Assembly: GCA_031308135.1 (NCBI GenBank)
Contig: JAHLJT010000631.1
Coordinates: 264,510,925 to 264,574,924, forward strand
Origin: Acheta domesticus
Taxonomy: Eukaryota; Arthropoda; Insecta; Orthoptera; Gryllidae
Direction: 5' to 3'
DNA: 64,000 nt
Below are positions 35,052-45,726 of the stretch, one piece after another. A program made the position numbers and the translations under genes. The notes beneath the pieces are model-generated. The model searched no databases, had not been told where the DNA came from, and saw only the letters and a program-made list of their open reading frames with translations. Every line of letters begins with the position of its first letter. Position 1 is the stretch's first letter.

Positions 35052-38000
35052 CTGTAAATAATATCTTCATTATGTCACAAGTCTTTTAGAAACTGATTTA
35101 CTAGCAACAAAAAGTTTAAGAACCGTTGCACTTACTGCGGGTGCGTCCCCATCCAGCATGGTCACTGGGTACCAGGTTCTGGCAAAGACGTAAGCCAGAG
35201 TTATAGGCTGTACGAATTCGTTATATTCAAAGGTGCCGTTGATCTGCAATAGTCATGAATGTAAGTATACTTTACAATATTGACAAAACCTCTGTAACTG
35301 ATAACGCTGCTCAACAAAAGAAACTTTTTCTCTCTTGCCCAGGATTTTGCAAACGAATTTTTAGTAAATCTGGTACGCTAAATCCAGATATGTCATTAGG
35401 TTCATTGAATCGGCTCTAGGTTTTGTGCTATGAACGTTGTGATAAATGATTCTATCACAAAACTCACAGCATTTAAACGCAAATATCCATATTTAAATTA
35501 AACACTGTTTTTTTATGTTAAATATTGATTATCCGCCTTATTTTGAGAATAATTTGATTGAGTTTTGTCCTATTAATACATCTTTTGTTACAAAACAATG
35601 AATTTTTCAGAAAGTTGTTCTATTAATGACTGTAATGAATTTGTGGGGAATATACCCTGAAAGAACAGAAAATAAATATTTCAAATTTCATAGCAAATGT
35701 ATTTGAAATATATTTTTTGTATAAAACTGGGTGTTTAATGTACGTCGTTGGGCTCCCCAAACTTGTGTGGAGTTCTCCATCAGTAGAAAATTGGAAAACT
35801 GAAGAATTTAAAATTTGATGTACCATGACATAGTGAGAGTCCAAAAATCATCATGATGATTGTTATTTTTGTTCTGTAAACGTAAAAGGCCTTCAATCGT
35901 TTCAAGAAAAAAACTGGGTATATCGTGTCGATTTGTCGGTGATAGACAGGCACATATATGCACTCAAAGCATATTCAAATAAAACATCCTCACGTTATTT
36001 AGACCTTGTGAATAATGTTACATCATTTCCCGTGAGTCACTGTGCTTTATTAGTGTGAGACCCCCTTGCCTTCCACGTTGAGATAATTGATCACCGTAGG
36101 TCTCCTTACCTTACACGATATTGTGAATCATTAACCGAAAGTCCCCTTGCCTCTCACGCACCCTATCGGGGTGCTTGGTTATCATGAGTCCCCTTGTCTC
36201 TCTTTATAGGGTATTTATTATCGTGAGTCTCTTTGCCTCTCACTATCAGGATGCTTAATTATCGTTTTACCTTAAATATTAACTTCCACAAAACAATAAC
36301 AGATCGTTTAAAGCCAGTTACTTCTCAGAAAATGAAATGTCATAATTCACAAGTCTAAAACAAGTGAGGTTGCTTCATTTGAATACGCTTTGAGAACACA
36401 TCTGCCTTTTCTACCATCCGACAAATCGACAACGGTCTTCCGTGTTAAAATATGCTTTAGATCAAGAGAACAACTTTTTGCTTACCGGCCATAACGACTT
36501 TTGATCAGTATGGTCTAAGGAACAACATACTCAATTTTCAGACAATTTGACCAAAACCTCATTTCCATAAGATTTGTGCGGAATTTTTTCAAGACCAAAT
36601 TTTTAACTATTGCAGTTGGCAAAGTTCTATTGCACATGACGACATTCTGTTTGTGGTAATTGAAAAATAAGAGAAAGGCATTAAGAGCGTACTCAGTTGA
36701 TTAGAGATTGGAATTAATCTGAAATTTAATATCTGAAGACTTACGCGCATGACAGCAATGTCATAGTCGCGTTTCCCCTGTTGGTAGTGATTATGTCTGT
36801 AGACGCTGGACACTTTGTACACAGTGCCTCCCGATTTGCGATAACTGCTGCCCGCACGAATCCTAAATTGAGATGGATCGCTGCGCAGAACACACATTTG
36901 TATTTATTTTTGGACTCGACAGCGGCAGCATGATTCCAAATGTTTAGGTTCATACTCACCCTAGCGTGCAGTGAGCAGCAGTCAAAATCCAGTTTCCACT
37001 GATGATGGACCCACTACAATACTTTGATTTACGAATGAGACGTGTCCGCACAGTAACCTACAAGAAACAACACGTACACAGCACAATAATTTAGTCAATT
37101 ATTAGTAATATCCTGTAACATCTATCTAAAATTATTTTTGGTACAATTCGAACATTAAGAACTATTTTTTAAAATAATTTATTTGATTTTCTTTCGTAAG
37201 ACACTTAGTCACGCGGTTTGAATAAAACAACTGAAAGACTTGTTACCTGATAGGGATGGTTTGTTATATTAGTTTTTGTATCCACCCCTATCCTGTGTCC
37301 GTCAGAAGGGGAGAAGACTTCGGTGTCATAGGCCTCCTCGCTCGCGAGATCAGCGTCATCTTCGAGAGACTCATCGCCGTCAGGGATCTCATTGTCAAAA
37401 TCAGTCCGTGCCCAGTTCGTGTTATCGAGTACCACCGCCGTCTCCGGTTCCACTTCGGGCTTCGAAGCTACATCAGACGTGGAAGTCACCGCTGCATTAA
37501 CAAAAAAAATGACAATCAGCACACAGGGCGATTCACGAGAGCGAGTGCGATTGTAATTCTTGATCATCGTCGTTATGTCATTCTAATCGGAGTGAAAGCC
37601 GTGTGTGTGTGTGTGTGTGTGTGTAAGAACTAGTGTTTAAATACTTTTACATATTAACAATCCTTGTCCATTATTACACATACTGCGTATTACAATTTGC
37701 TGCATTTGTTTCACACAAGGTAGATAAACTGATTAACAACGAGCCAAAGTATAATTCATATATTCCGCGAAAATGCAAAATCTGAGTGACTTCTGTTTTC
37801 CGTAAGAAATAATTTAGTTCTTCTTGAAATTTATATTTCTGATTCTATTTCTTGTATTACTTGTACTGTGAAAGTATTAACATATAGTAAATAACGGAGG
37901 ATATAATTGCAATGATTTGACAGAAAAACTTATTGAAAAAGTTGGCTATTAAAATGGGTTTATTTATGGTCGATTTACAACTACTCTTGCCATGAGAGAC

Positions 38001-40806
38001 CATTGAAATTTCCATTGGTTTACATTACTTTAACCGATTTTAATTATACTACAAATCTAGAAAAGGACTGCAGAGAAATATGAAAATATATTTTATTTAA
38101 TAAATAAAAATTACTTTCATGTTTTTGATTGAACTCAGTTAACGTTTGTGATTATTTGCTGTAAATTAGTTTTGGTCACAGTTTTTTTTGTATTTTTGAT
38201 ATTCAAAAATCTTTTAAAACAACAGATATAAATATTGATTTATAATGCGCCGTAAGAAGAATGATTGTTTCTTAAATATAAAAAAACTTCCCTATATTTA
38301 AAAATATTTTTAAAAAACTTACGACTTATGATTGTACTATGATGGATGGAGAGTAGATGACTACGATCTGAATGTGCAAACTTTTCCGCTCAAACAAAGC
38401 ACTGAAGTTTTATAAATACCATTGGTCCGATTAACATTTAATCCCTTAATTTCAGAATTTTGCTAAAGTGCGAAATTGTTTTGAAATCCTCTATCAACTA
38501 TAATATTGAATGTATTTTATCGTGGAGAAATATAAAAATAATTTTAAAGCAAGAGCAGATACGCCATTATGTAACAATAAACTAACAGTACTACAACAGC
38601 ACTACTCATTGAAACAGCGTTGTTCACAGACGGACGGCTGGATAGGCGTTTTTGTCGTAATTCGAATTTTCGGTATCAAGGAGCAACCAAATACAATCAG
38701 ACTACACCAAGTGTTAGAAAAAGTAATTTACCATATTTAGGAACCAGATTCATCTTATTTTTTCTACTAGGCCTCGGCAATAAAAGGTTTCGGTCGAAAA
38801 ATCACTTATTTCCCTTCGCTTCAATAGTATCCTTTTCAGCCTTCAAGAAAATAAAAAAAACGGAAATAATTTATATTTTAACTAAAATTTTAATTAAAAT
38901 GTTATCACAAAAGTAAGATACAGTGAATTTAGCGAAGGATATAACTTAAGAAACGATTAATTCATTTTTTAAAACTAGTGGTGCTACAACAACACGTATT
39001 TTCTAATTAACCAACGCTGCACTAATGGTTACATTTAATTATGAAATCTCAATTTTTGTCCATGTTTATACATTTCTATCGCCGTTTTATTCACTTCAAA
39101 ACTGAAATAACCATCGTAACGCATTAAGTACAATCAAATGCAAACTCCCGAAATATTCAAGCAAAAGGAGTGTGGCAAATTTGAATCTACGATTAGGAAA
39201 ATTGAACCGGTTACGCAGTATAAAGAAAGCTGCTGAAAAATGGCAACATTTTCACAAAAAAACTCTCATTGCCTGGTTCTGGTAATAAAAAAGTAGATAA
39301 ATATTGTTCTCTATATGTAGGAAATTGCTTCTTTTAGCATGCTGCGTAGTCACGTCCATATTTTGTAGGCCCTTGATTCCGAAAAGTCTGTTCTCCATCT
39401 GTCTAACCGGCTGTGGCCATGGCTTACAAACCGTTTTTGTCCGACGATTTCCTCCTAAATTGTAAATGATCTGAACAAACTTGATACCGTGGGAATTAGA
39501 ACGGTATAATTTGAATTTCAGTGTCCTCGGTTAGCGTAAATACTTCCAAAGGAAATGGCGCAGAGAATAGTTATTGGATTCCAAAAGGAATAGCCCAGAA
39601 TTTTTCTTGAAATTCCTTATTTTTGAAATCACAAAAATTCAAATTTTTGTCAACAAATTCTTACAACTACAATAATAAAAATAAATGTTTTCTTTATAAA
39701 GAACAAATTTCCAAATAAATGCAGGTTACTGTTTTTTTAATATAAGTATTTTTGCATATTTTGCACGAAACTGCAATTTTTGTGAATCAGTTTTTTTCAG
39801 ACAGGGCTCTATTTTCTTTAAACTTTCCCCGTATAAAAATTAGTTGTGCTACAATCGCACATTCTTTCTCGCATTTTTGGTAACTCCTACGCAATATTAG
39901 AATAGTACTACATGAACCTGCAAAAGGGTTAAACCAACCTACATTTTTCTGCAGAGTCTCGAACTCAGATAATACGAGTTAATTCGTCGGACGCTTTACC
40001 TCTAAGCCATTTAACCACTTGCTCTAAAACGTTCCAACTCGGGCCAACGCTTAAAAATCGATTTATCTCAACTGAATATTTGGAACACGTAATTTACGAA
40101 AATTCAGAGAAATCAATTAAAGAGAGAGACCTCCACCATTCTTTTAAGCGTTCCTTCTTTTATCAGTGGGAAAAAATATATAAAATCAGAGGTACTTCAA
40201 CAGCACATAATTTCTCGCATTGTAGGAAATAATTACGTAATATTGTAATATTGCTATTTCTGCACTACTGAGATTTCGGCTATAACTTCAAAAAGTCCAA
40301 TTCAACCAATTCAAATAAATGTCTGCGGTGCATATCTGCATTTACTTCGGCACTTTTTATACTTTTAAACAATCTTCTTTAAAATCCTTTTTACATAACT
40401 TTTCCTATACTACGTATAGAATTCCGTATATACATACGTATACGGGAAAGTATTTTATACGATGGCCTTATTTTCAGGAAAAATAATTAGTTGTTATTAA
40501 TATAATTTTAATGAGGGGATGCGTGTGCACAATTTATTTTTGAAGGGCACCACAAAAATTAAAAAACCGATATATGATAGAAGTTCGTATATTTATCTTC
40601 CGTAGTCTGTTATTCTCTGTCAATTGCACGAGAAAGCTTTTTACGAAATTTGGGGAGAATGTGTAACAGAAAATTTCAAGAAACGATATTTTAGTAAGTA
40701 GTTCTTTTGGAAAACAAACACGTGATGAATTAATTGTGATGTTTCTATTGGCGCACTTACCTATGGCGACTGTCAGCACGCAAAAGAAGCCAATAAGATT
40801 ATGCAT
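34767..40806 (-). CDS. Secreted chymotrypsin-fold (S1) serine protease gene, six exons, frame-damaged
   Basis: Exons on the minus strand: 40806-40761 (signal peptide), 37491-37247 (propeptide), 37057-36960 (His), 36880-36745 (Asp), 35243-35136, and 35051-34767 (Ser). All introns have GT/AG ends, and phases match at the first four junctions. The catalytic triad is visible as LTAAHC, YDIAVM and GDSGGP. Cys42-Cys58 is present in YCSGSIISGNWILTAAHC. A long acidic propeptide without clip-domain cysteines precedes the activation site after HR. One-base indels interrupt the frame at the activation site (a compensated pair), at the GWG region of exon 5, at the exon 5/6 junction, and before the conserved Cys of the MFCA-like motif in exon 6. 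The residue six before the active Ser is Gly, so trypsin specificity is unlikely. It is probably a secreted digestive or haemolymph enzyme. Whether it is a pseudogene or miscalled consensus is open. Confidence 0.8.
35136..35243 (-). CDS. Protease exon 5
   Basis: The acceptor CTATTGCAG and donor GTAAGT flank 108 bases encoding INGTFEYNEFVQPITLAYVF, then ARTWYPVTML. The next codons read DGDAPA, but the neighbouring frame gives W-G-R-T-R, the conserved GWG motif. A one-base deletion at about 35152 is therefore inferred. Confidence 0.75.
36050..36264. repeat. Degenerate tandem repeat, about 41-base unit, in protease intron 4
   Basis: Five imperfect units start near 36054, 36094, 36135, 36183 and 36222. 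Each opens with a variant of GTGAGTCCCCTTGCCTCTCA and has a TTATC-type end. Confidence 0.7.
36745..36880 (-). CDS. Protease exon 4 (catalytic Asp)
   Basis: The acceptor TTCTGCGCAG and donor GTAAGT flank 136 bases encoding DPSQFRIRAGSSYRKSGG, then VSSVYRHNHYQQGKRDYDIA and VMR. The Asp in DIAV is the triad Asp. The exon completes a Gly codon begun in exon 3 and ends in phase 0. Confidence 0.85.
36960..37057 (-). CDS. Protease exon 3 (catalytic His)
   Basis: The acceptor TTTCTTGTAG and donor GTGAGT flank 98 bases encoding VTVRTRLIRKSKYCSGSIIS, then GNWILTAAHCTL plus two bases. It holds the triad His and the Cys42-Cys58 pair. It starts in phase 0, directly continuing HPYQ from exon 2. Confidence 0.88.
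37247..37491 (-). CDS. Protease exon 2 (acidic propeptide and activation site)
   Basis: The acceptor TTTGTTAATGCAG and donor GTAACA flank 245 bases encoding VTSTSDVASKPEVEPETAVV, an Asp/Glu-rich stretch (DGDESLEDDADLASEE), then GHRIGVDTKTNITNHPYQ. By comparison with the paralogous exon at 45446-45726 (QRIRGG), the activation region here has a one-base loss followed by a one-base gain in an A-run. This would turn an R-G-G-Y reading into GVDT. Confidence 0.82.
37596..37624 (+). repeat. (GT)n microsatellite
   Basis: Uninterrupted GT dinucleotide run just upstream of protease exon 2 on its template. Confidence 0.9.
38636..40390. repeat. Copy 2 repeats inside protease intron 1 (match 16131-17890)
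   Basis: Hairpin-family fragments in both orientations plus the boundary motif ACTAGTGGTGCTACAACAAC (about 38977), followed by the tRNA-like sequence at about 39941-40027. All correspond in order to copy 1. No host coding sequence. Confidence 0.65.
40761..40806 (-). CDS. Protease exon 1 (signal peptide)
   Basis: The minus-strand ATG at 40806 encodes MHNLIGFFCVLTVAI plus one base, then the donor GGTAAGTGCG. The short hydrophobic core is a typical signal peptide, and the phase-1 end joins exon 2 exactly to give Gly-free continuation A-V-T-S-T. This is an inference, because no transcript evidence links it across the 3.3-kb intron, but phase and content both fit. Confidence 0.72.
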
Positions 40807-41124
40807 GTCGACGGCTTGTGGGATAACGAACCTCGGAGCTCTTCAGGAGATAATTTATAGTATATGGAAGTGGCTGTTGTGAAGTAATTGAACCACAAGA
40901 ACATTATTTTGCGGTCACAAACTAAGATATTACATTGCGGTTTTTAATGAAATTTAAATCTTACAATGATTATCTTGAATTTTGCTCTAACTGAAATACT
41001 TACATATATTGCTCTTCGATAACGTGCGATTATTTCTATGAATCATCTGACATGGCGACAAATACTGATAAATATTTCTTTACAACTTACGCATTTTTTC
41101 ATTTAGCTGCTTTTGAAGTTTTTT

Positions 41125-43509
41125 ACTTTCACTCTCTTACATCGTAAGAAGAAAACCTTCTCGCCCTTAGTAATGTTCACGTAATGATATTTGTACCTGA
41201 ATTTCTCCCTGAATTAAAACACATCTCAGTCATATTTTGTAAAACTGGAATTTTGCAAAAAAAATGGACATGACCTTATTTCAAAATGGAACAGATTTCA
41301 TTAAGACAAAAAATCTCTCTCTTTGATATTTTAGTTGTAGGAAGACGCCGAAAAATTTTGAACTTTTGCCATTTTCGAAAAATCAGGATTTTCAAGGAAC
41401 ATGAGACTTGTCCCATTCTCTTGAACGTCCTTCACACTATTCAGCAATAGATTTTAATCAGAAATGTCGGATCAATTTTTTGAAAATTTTGAAAATGTCC
41501 CGGGGTCTTCAAGTAAAGTACCTCCCAAAATTAAAATATAAATTTCAAATGTAACGGGCCGCGATATCAGCCAAATCGATTGGTATCAATTTTGGAGATA
41601 ACGTTTAGCTGCTAGTGTTGTTTACAGTCAAACAGACGTACTGACGGACAGACGTTTGCTGTCAATTGATTTTCGGTAGAAAAGACCGACAAAACATGCA
41701 TTGTGGTTACACCATGTGTTAGAGTATTTTTTTTTAAATTTAGCAACTGAATTTATCTATTTTCTTTGTTACTAGGGCCCGACAATAAGAATTTTCATCC
41801 AAAAATTCGCCGCTTTTTTCCGCAGCGTTACATAACTTTCTCTTCTTAAAAAGATTCTTCTTAAGTGCAAGAAAGTAAAAAGAAATGTAATCGTGCGCCG
41901 AAATACTCAACAGAAAACTCATAATGCCGGGCCTGGTTACAAAAGAGTAGATCAACCTTGTTCCTAGTATTAGAAAATTACTTCCTTTTTGTGTAGTCAG
42001 AATACATGATTTGTGGGTCCTTGATACCGAAAAATCGATTTACGGCAAAACCACTCTCTCCGACTCTCTAACCTTCTGAGGTCAACGCTGGCGCCTAAAC
42101 CTTTCATCAGATTTTCTCTAAAATTATTATTCCCTGATTAATTTATATGAACTCTCGGATCTCTGAATTCAAACTAATATTTTGATTTGGAGAATACTGA
42201 TTCAAAGCCTCTACAACATTTTCAATTTTTTTTCAAATAGTGTTTCATTTTCTTTGATCAATGTTAGCTCTTGGATAGAGTCAATGATGTTGAAGTGAAA
42301 GGAACAGACCTTTTTGTAGAAATTCCTGTTTTTTCGAAAATTGTTCCATTTACTTTTTTAATACGTATGTTTTTGTATGTAATAATATAACTAGTATAGT
42401 AGAGAATGGTATGTAATATTGCGGAATAAAACGGTGATTTTTTTACAGAAAAATTCGTATGGAGAGCCCTGATACAGATAAAGCGGATAATTCCTGTTCC
42501 GATATGCATGAAATTACTTCCTTCAACACATAATGTAGTCCACGAACTATAGGTCTTTGACACAAAAAAATGTGTGTTTGTTTCTCAAAACGTCTGTTCA
42601 TCCGTCTGTGAACACCATTAGCGCCTAAATTATGAGTGAGTTTTCTTCCAAACTCTTTACCCTCCAGGCTATTTGGCCCCACTCAAAGTCCTGCGATTTT
42701 TAAAAACATTCTTTAATTTTTGAGGTACTTTACTTGAAGTCGAACAGTTTCAACATTTTCTCAAAAATGACTCTCAAGTTTTTCTTTAAATTTTTGGTAA
42801 GAATATAGTGAAACACACTTATAAAGACGGCATAAGTCCGATTTTCACTGTAAAATTTGTATTTTCGAAACTTGCAAAAGTTTGAATTTTTCGGAATCGA
42901 TCTACAATTACAAAATTGAAGATAGAGACTTTTCCATCAAAAGAAATTTGTTCTCTCATTTTGTCATTAAGATCCTGTATATTTTTAAATTTGTTTTGCA
43001 GTTTTCCCCACAATATTGAGTGAAACATGTTCAATATTAAAAAATATTAAATACAATATTTTCTCAAAAACCGCTTCAGATTTTTCTTCATCGATTGTAC
43101 GAATAGTGCTAAATGTACTGCATGAGATATCATTAACTTCATTTTGCTGTATTCTTAATGAAAATTTAATTTTCCTGAAATATCTGTTACGTCGTTAATA
43201 TTCACAGTCATTCACAGTCAGGATTGCGACCGGTCAGTGAACGTGTGCATATGTTGACTCCTACTTGTTTGCTTTCTGCTTTTTTGTTTGTTGTTTTTAA
43301 GTTATATTACGTGACGAAACTTTGTTCTATAACATAATATTGTGGCTCCCGTGTCTATTTTACTTTCTCGTTACGTGGTAGAGATAAATATTTACAATGT
43401 TGCGCGAAAAACCGCGAATTTTCGGCAGAAAATCTCGTGTTTTACAGGGCCTTGGTCATGAAAAAACGTATAAAACTAGTTGCTAAATTTAGAAAAAATA
43501 TCTTCTATT
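41125..43509. repeat. Copy 2 hairpin-family repeats (match 18618-21023)
   Basis: Same series of minus and plus copies as copy 1, including the hairpin at 41835-41876. Between 41.88 and 42.78 kb lie two plus fragments and from 43370 a further plus copy begins (ACTTTCTCGTTACG). That last copy continues beyond the point where copy 1 is cut by the gap. Confidence 0.65.
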
Positions 43510-44154
43510 GATTTTTTGCTTAATTTTTATTTTGTTGGCTAGTATGAAGGACGTTAAGATAATGATGCAGGTCTCATGTTCCTTCATTCCTGAATTTTGG
43601 AAGCTCGAAAACGTTCAGAATTTTTCCGGTGTCTTCCAACAACTAAAATATTAAAGATACGTATGTATACGGGAAATGAAGTGTGTTGCTTAAAAATAAA
43701 TTTTGAAATAGTCATATGCAATTTTTCGAAAATTTGAGTACTTTTCAGGTAATATTGCGTGAAAAGAAGGCGAGAAATTTCGTGTTGTTTTGTCACCACT
43801 AGTTCTCTATTTCCTGGATTCCTCTGCGTCCTAGTGCATGTACCGACAGAATACGGCAGAAAATAACTTTATGAAGATCATAAATGTTCGCCACAACGCT
43901 TGCATGTTTGCAAAATCGAGAACAAAATTTCGACAAGGAACGTTTGAGTAACACCAGAGAACGTTTTCCGTTTTGAAAAGACGAATCACGACTCAGAATA
44001 AAAACCAGAATATAAGTGTGCCTGTGAAAGCTGCAGGAGTAAATCAAAGTTTATTTGCATAAAATGCAATTTGATCATTCTTACTACAAGTTTCAAGCAA
44101 TTGTACAGTTCCTGAGGGAACAACTGGGACGCAAAGTTCTATTTCTTAACCTTG

Positions 44155-44313
44155 TCACCGGATGTACACCTCGTATCCGTAGATTCTATCTTCGTTTAAC
44201 CCCAACATGTTGAAAGCCGCGACGTTTCCTTCCTTCTGCGTAAGCAACTGAACGCATTCGTTCAAGGTTAGCATATTCTCAGTAATGCTGGAGCGACGCA
44301 AGTCCGCTGTACA
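44155..44313 (-). CDS. Unidentified coding-like segment
   Basis: A 52-codon minus-strand frame, bounded by stops, contains TENMLTLNECVQLLTQKEGN followed by VAAFNMLGLNEDRIYGYEVY. Its amino-acid composition looks strongly protein-like and it ends at a stop at 44155. The adjacent upstream sequence is also coding-like in another frame (SKSTTGRYVLADVMYSGLAS), suggesting a one-base break near 44290. I do not recognise the family. It may be the last exon of a gene or a decayed retrocopy. Confidence 0.4.
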   Translation of the reverse strand, partial: CTADLRRSSITENMLTLNECVQLLTQKEGNVAAFNMLGLNEDRIYGYEVYIR

Positions 44314-44803
44314 TCACGTCCGCTAAAACATAACGTCCTGTTGTGCTTTTGGAAAATTCAGGTTTCAAAAAGTGTATGGCTTTTGATTCATGGTCAAATT
44401 AACACTAATACTGCAATGAGTCATATTGCCTCATGCATAGCCCAAACCCAGTCAGGCTAATTGTGCAACCCAGCGCCCTGGCGCTGTCTATACCCAATTC
44501 GTCTCGCGCAGCGCAGTTTGACCAACCCAATCGCTTGGGTACAGTCAACCACCGTGGGCAAGGGGCAATCCTGACCCTCCCCCCGCCTCGTTCTTTGTTC
44601 CGAGGGCAGGCAGAGAGAAGGCATAAACAAATCGACTGCAGCGCCAGATAACCCTTTAGGAAAGTAAACCGTTTGTGAGTGAGCGTTTGGACATGGTGCA
44701 CATATGACGTGAACACCACGCACTCAGTAACAAAGACACACCAATTAAGGGTCTGAAGATGAAAAAAAAAATTACTCGAGCCAACCAGAAACGCAAAGAC
44801 ACC

Positions 44804-44822
44804 GAACTTTCCAGAAAAGTTC
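44804..44822 (+). promoter_or_regulatory. Heat-shock-element-like array
   Basis: GAActTTCcaGAA gives three perfectly spaced alternating modules, and a fourth TTC follows one base out of phase. About 140 bases downstream is a TATAAAT at 44963-44969, with a CCAAT motif (44838) and a CACGTG (44866) between them. This makes a plausible plus-strand heat-inducible promoter, but no downstream coding exon is identified. Confidence 0.4.
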
Positions 44823-45445
44823 GAGGACATGCCAACTCGACCAATCCGAAGCACGGAATCACACACGTGACGGGGTGCACGCACTCCAAAATGGGGTAGG
44901 AAGGTAGGAAATGCGGAAGCCACGGCGAAGGATGTACATTGTGCGAGGTCGGGAAAAATGCTTATAAATGGGGCTTTTGTCACACTTGAATATATAGACT
45001 AAGTGCGCGACATACTAGACTAATGTATTAGATGTAAAACTTGTATTTTGTCAAATTATTCTGAGTTCAATCTATTTGCAGTTATTTCATTATTTGTACC
45101 CAGTTGTTAAAACGTTTGCGGGGAACTCACATTAGGAAACCTTTTCTAAAATTCCACAAAATGTAATGTTATGAAACTATTATTTTATTATTCAACTATT
45201 TTGTCAATAATTATTACGTATAATGTTACATTTGTGTTACTAAGTAAGGTATGTACTGCAAATCTTTTCATTCAATTTTGCAGACCATTGAATTTAAATA
45301 TATTCGAAAACAAAATGGGTGCCTGGGTTTCGGGTACTTTCTTCTAATGTTTTGTGCAATTAGAACATTTGAAAAAATGACTAAAGGATTCTTTGATTTT
45401 CTTCTCTCAGTAATACTTTCGATATAAAACTGAAAGAGTTGTTAC

Positions 45446-45726
45446 CTGATAGGGATGGTTTCTTATATCGGCTTTACGTCCACCCCTAATCCTCTGTCCG
45501 CCAGAAGCGGAGATCAGCTCGTTCTCATTGGCCTCCTCGCTCACGGAATCGATGTTGTCCTCAAGAGAATCATCGCTGTTAGGAGCCTCACCGCACTCTA
45601 GTAATGCATCGTCTGTCTCTTTGGTCGAATCAATCCGGGAATCAAAATACGTCCGAGGCCAATTCCTGTTGTCGGGTACCATCTCGGTATCCGTGATCAT
45701 TTCAGGCTCACATGTGGAAGTCGCCG
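45446..45726 (-). CDS. Paralogous protease exon 2 (propeptide and activation site)
   Basis: Flanked by acceptor TTCGTTAATCTAG and donor GTAACA, it encodes ATSTCEPEMITDTEMVPDNR, an acidic region (NSDDSLEDNIDSVSEEANEN), then SGGQRIRGGRKADIRNHPYQ. It is clearly homologous to 37247-37491 with the same phases (2 bases in, phase 0 out) but 12 codons longer and with two cysteines in the propeptide. The activation site R-I-R-G-G is intact. No His, Asp or Ser exon lies between it and exon 1 at 40.8 kb. It could belong to a neighbouring gene whose body was lost, or be an alternative exon spliced to exon 3 at 37057. Confidence 0.72.

Larger units (their letters stand above)
24432..43509. repeat. Duplicated locus, copy 2 (partner 9794-21023), longer form
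   Basis: It matches copy 1 in the same order and orientation but contains an extra 27.72-28.50 kb and 31.73-38.64 kb, plus a 160-base stretch at about 30052-30213. The 6.9-kb extra part carries exons 2-6 of the serine protease. Sequence continues past 43509 into DNA that copy 1 cannot show, because it ends at the gap. Confidence 0.9.

Noticed and set aside
44405..44983. 192-residue minus-strand open frame
   Set aside because: It overlaps two other long frames in a GC-richer patch, lacks recognisable motifs, and runs antisense through the HSE/TATA cluster. I treat it as a chance frame, though at this length a check for expression would be reasonable.
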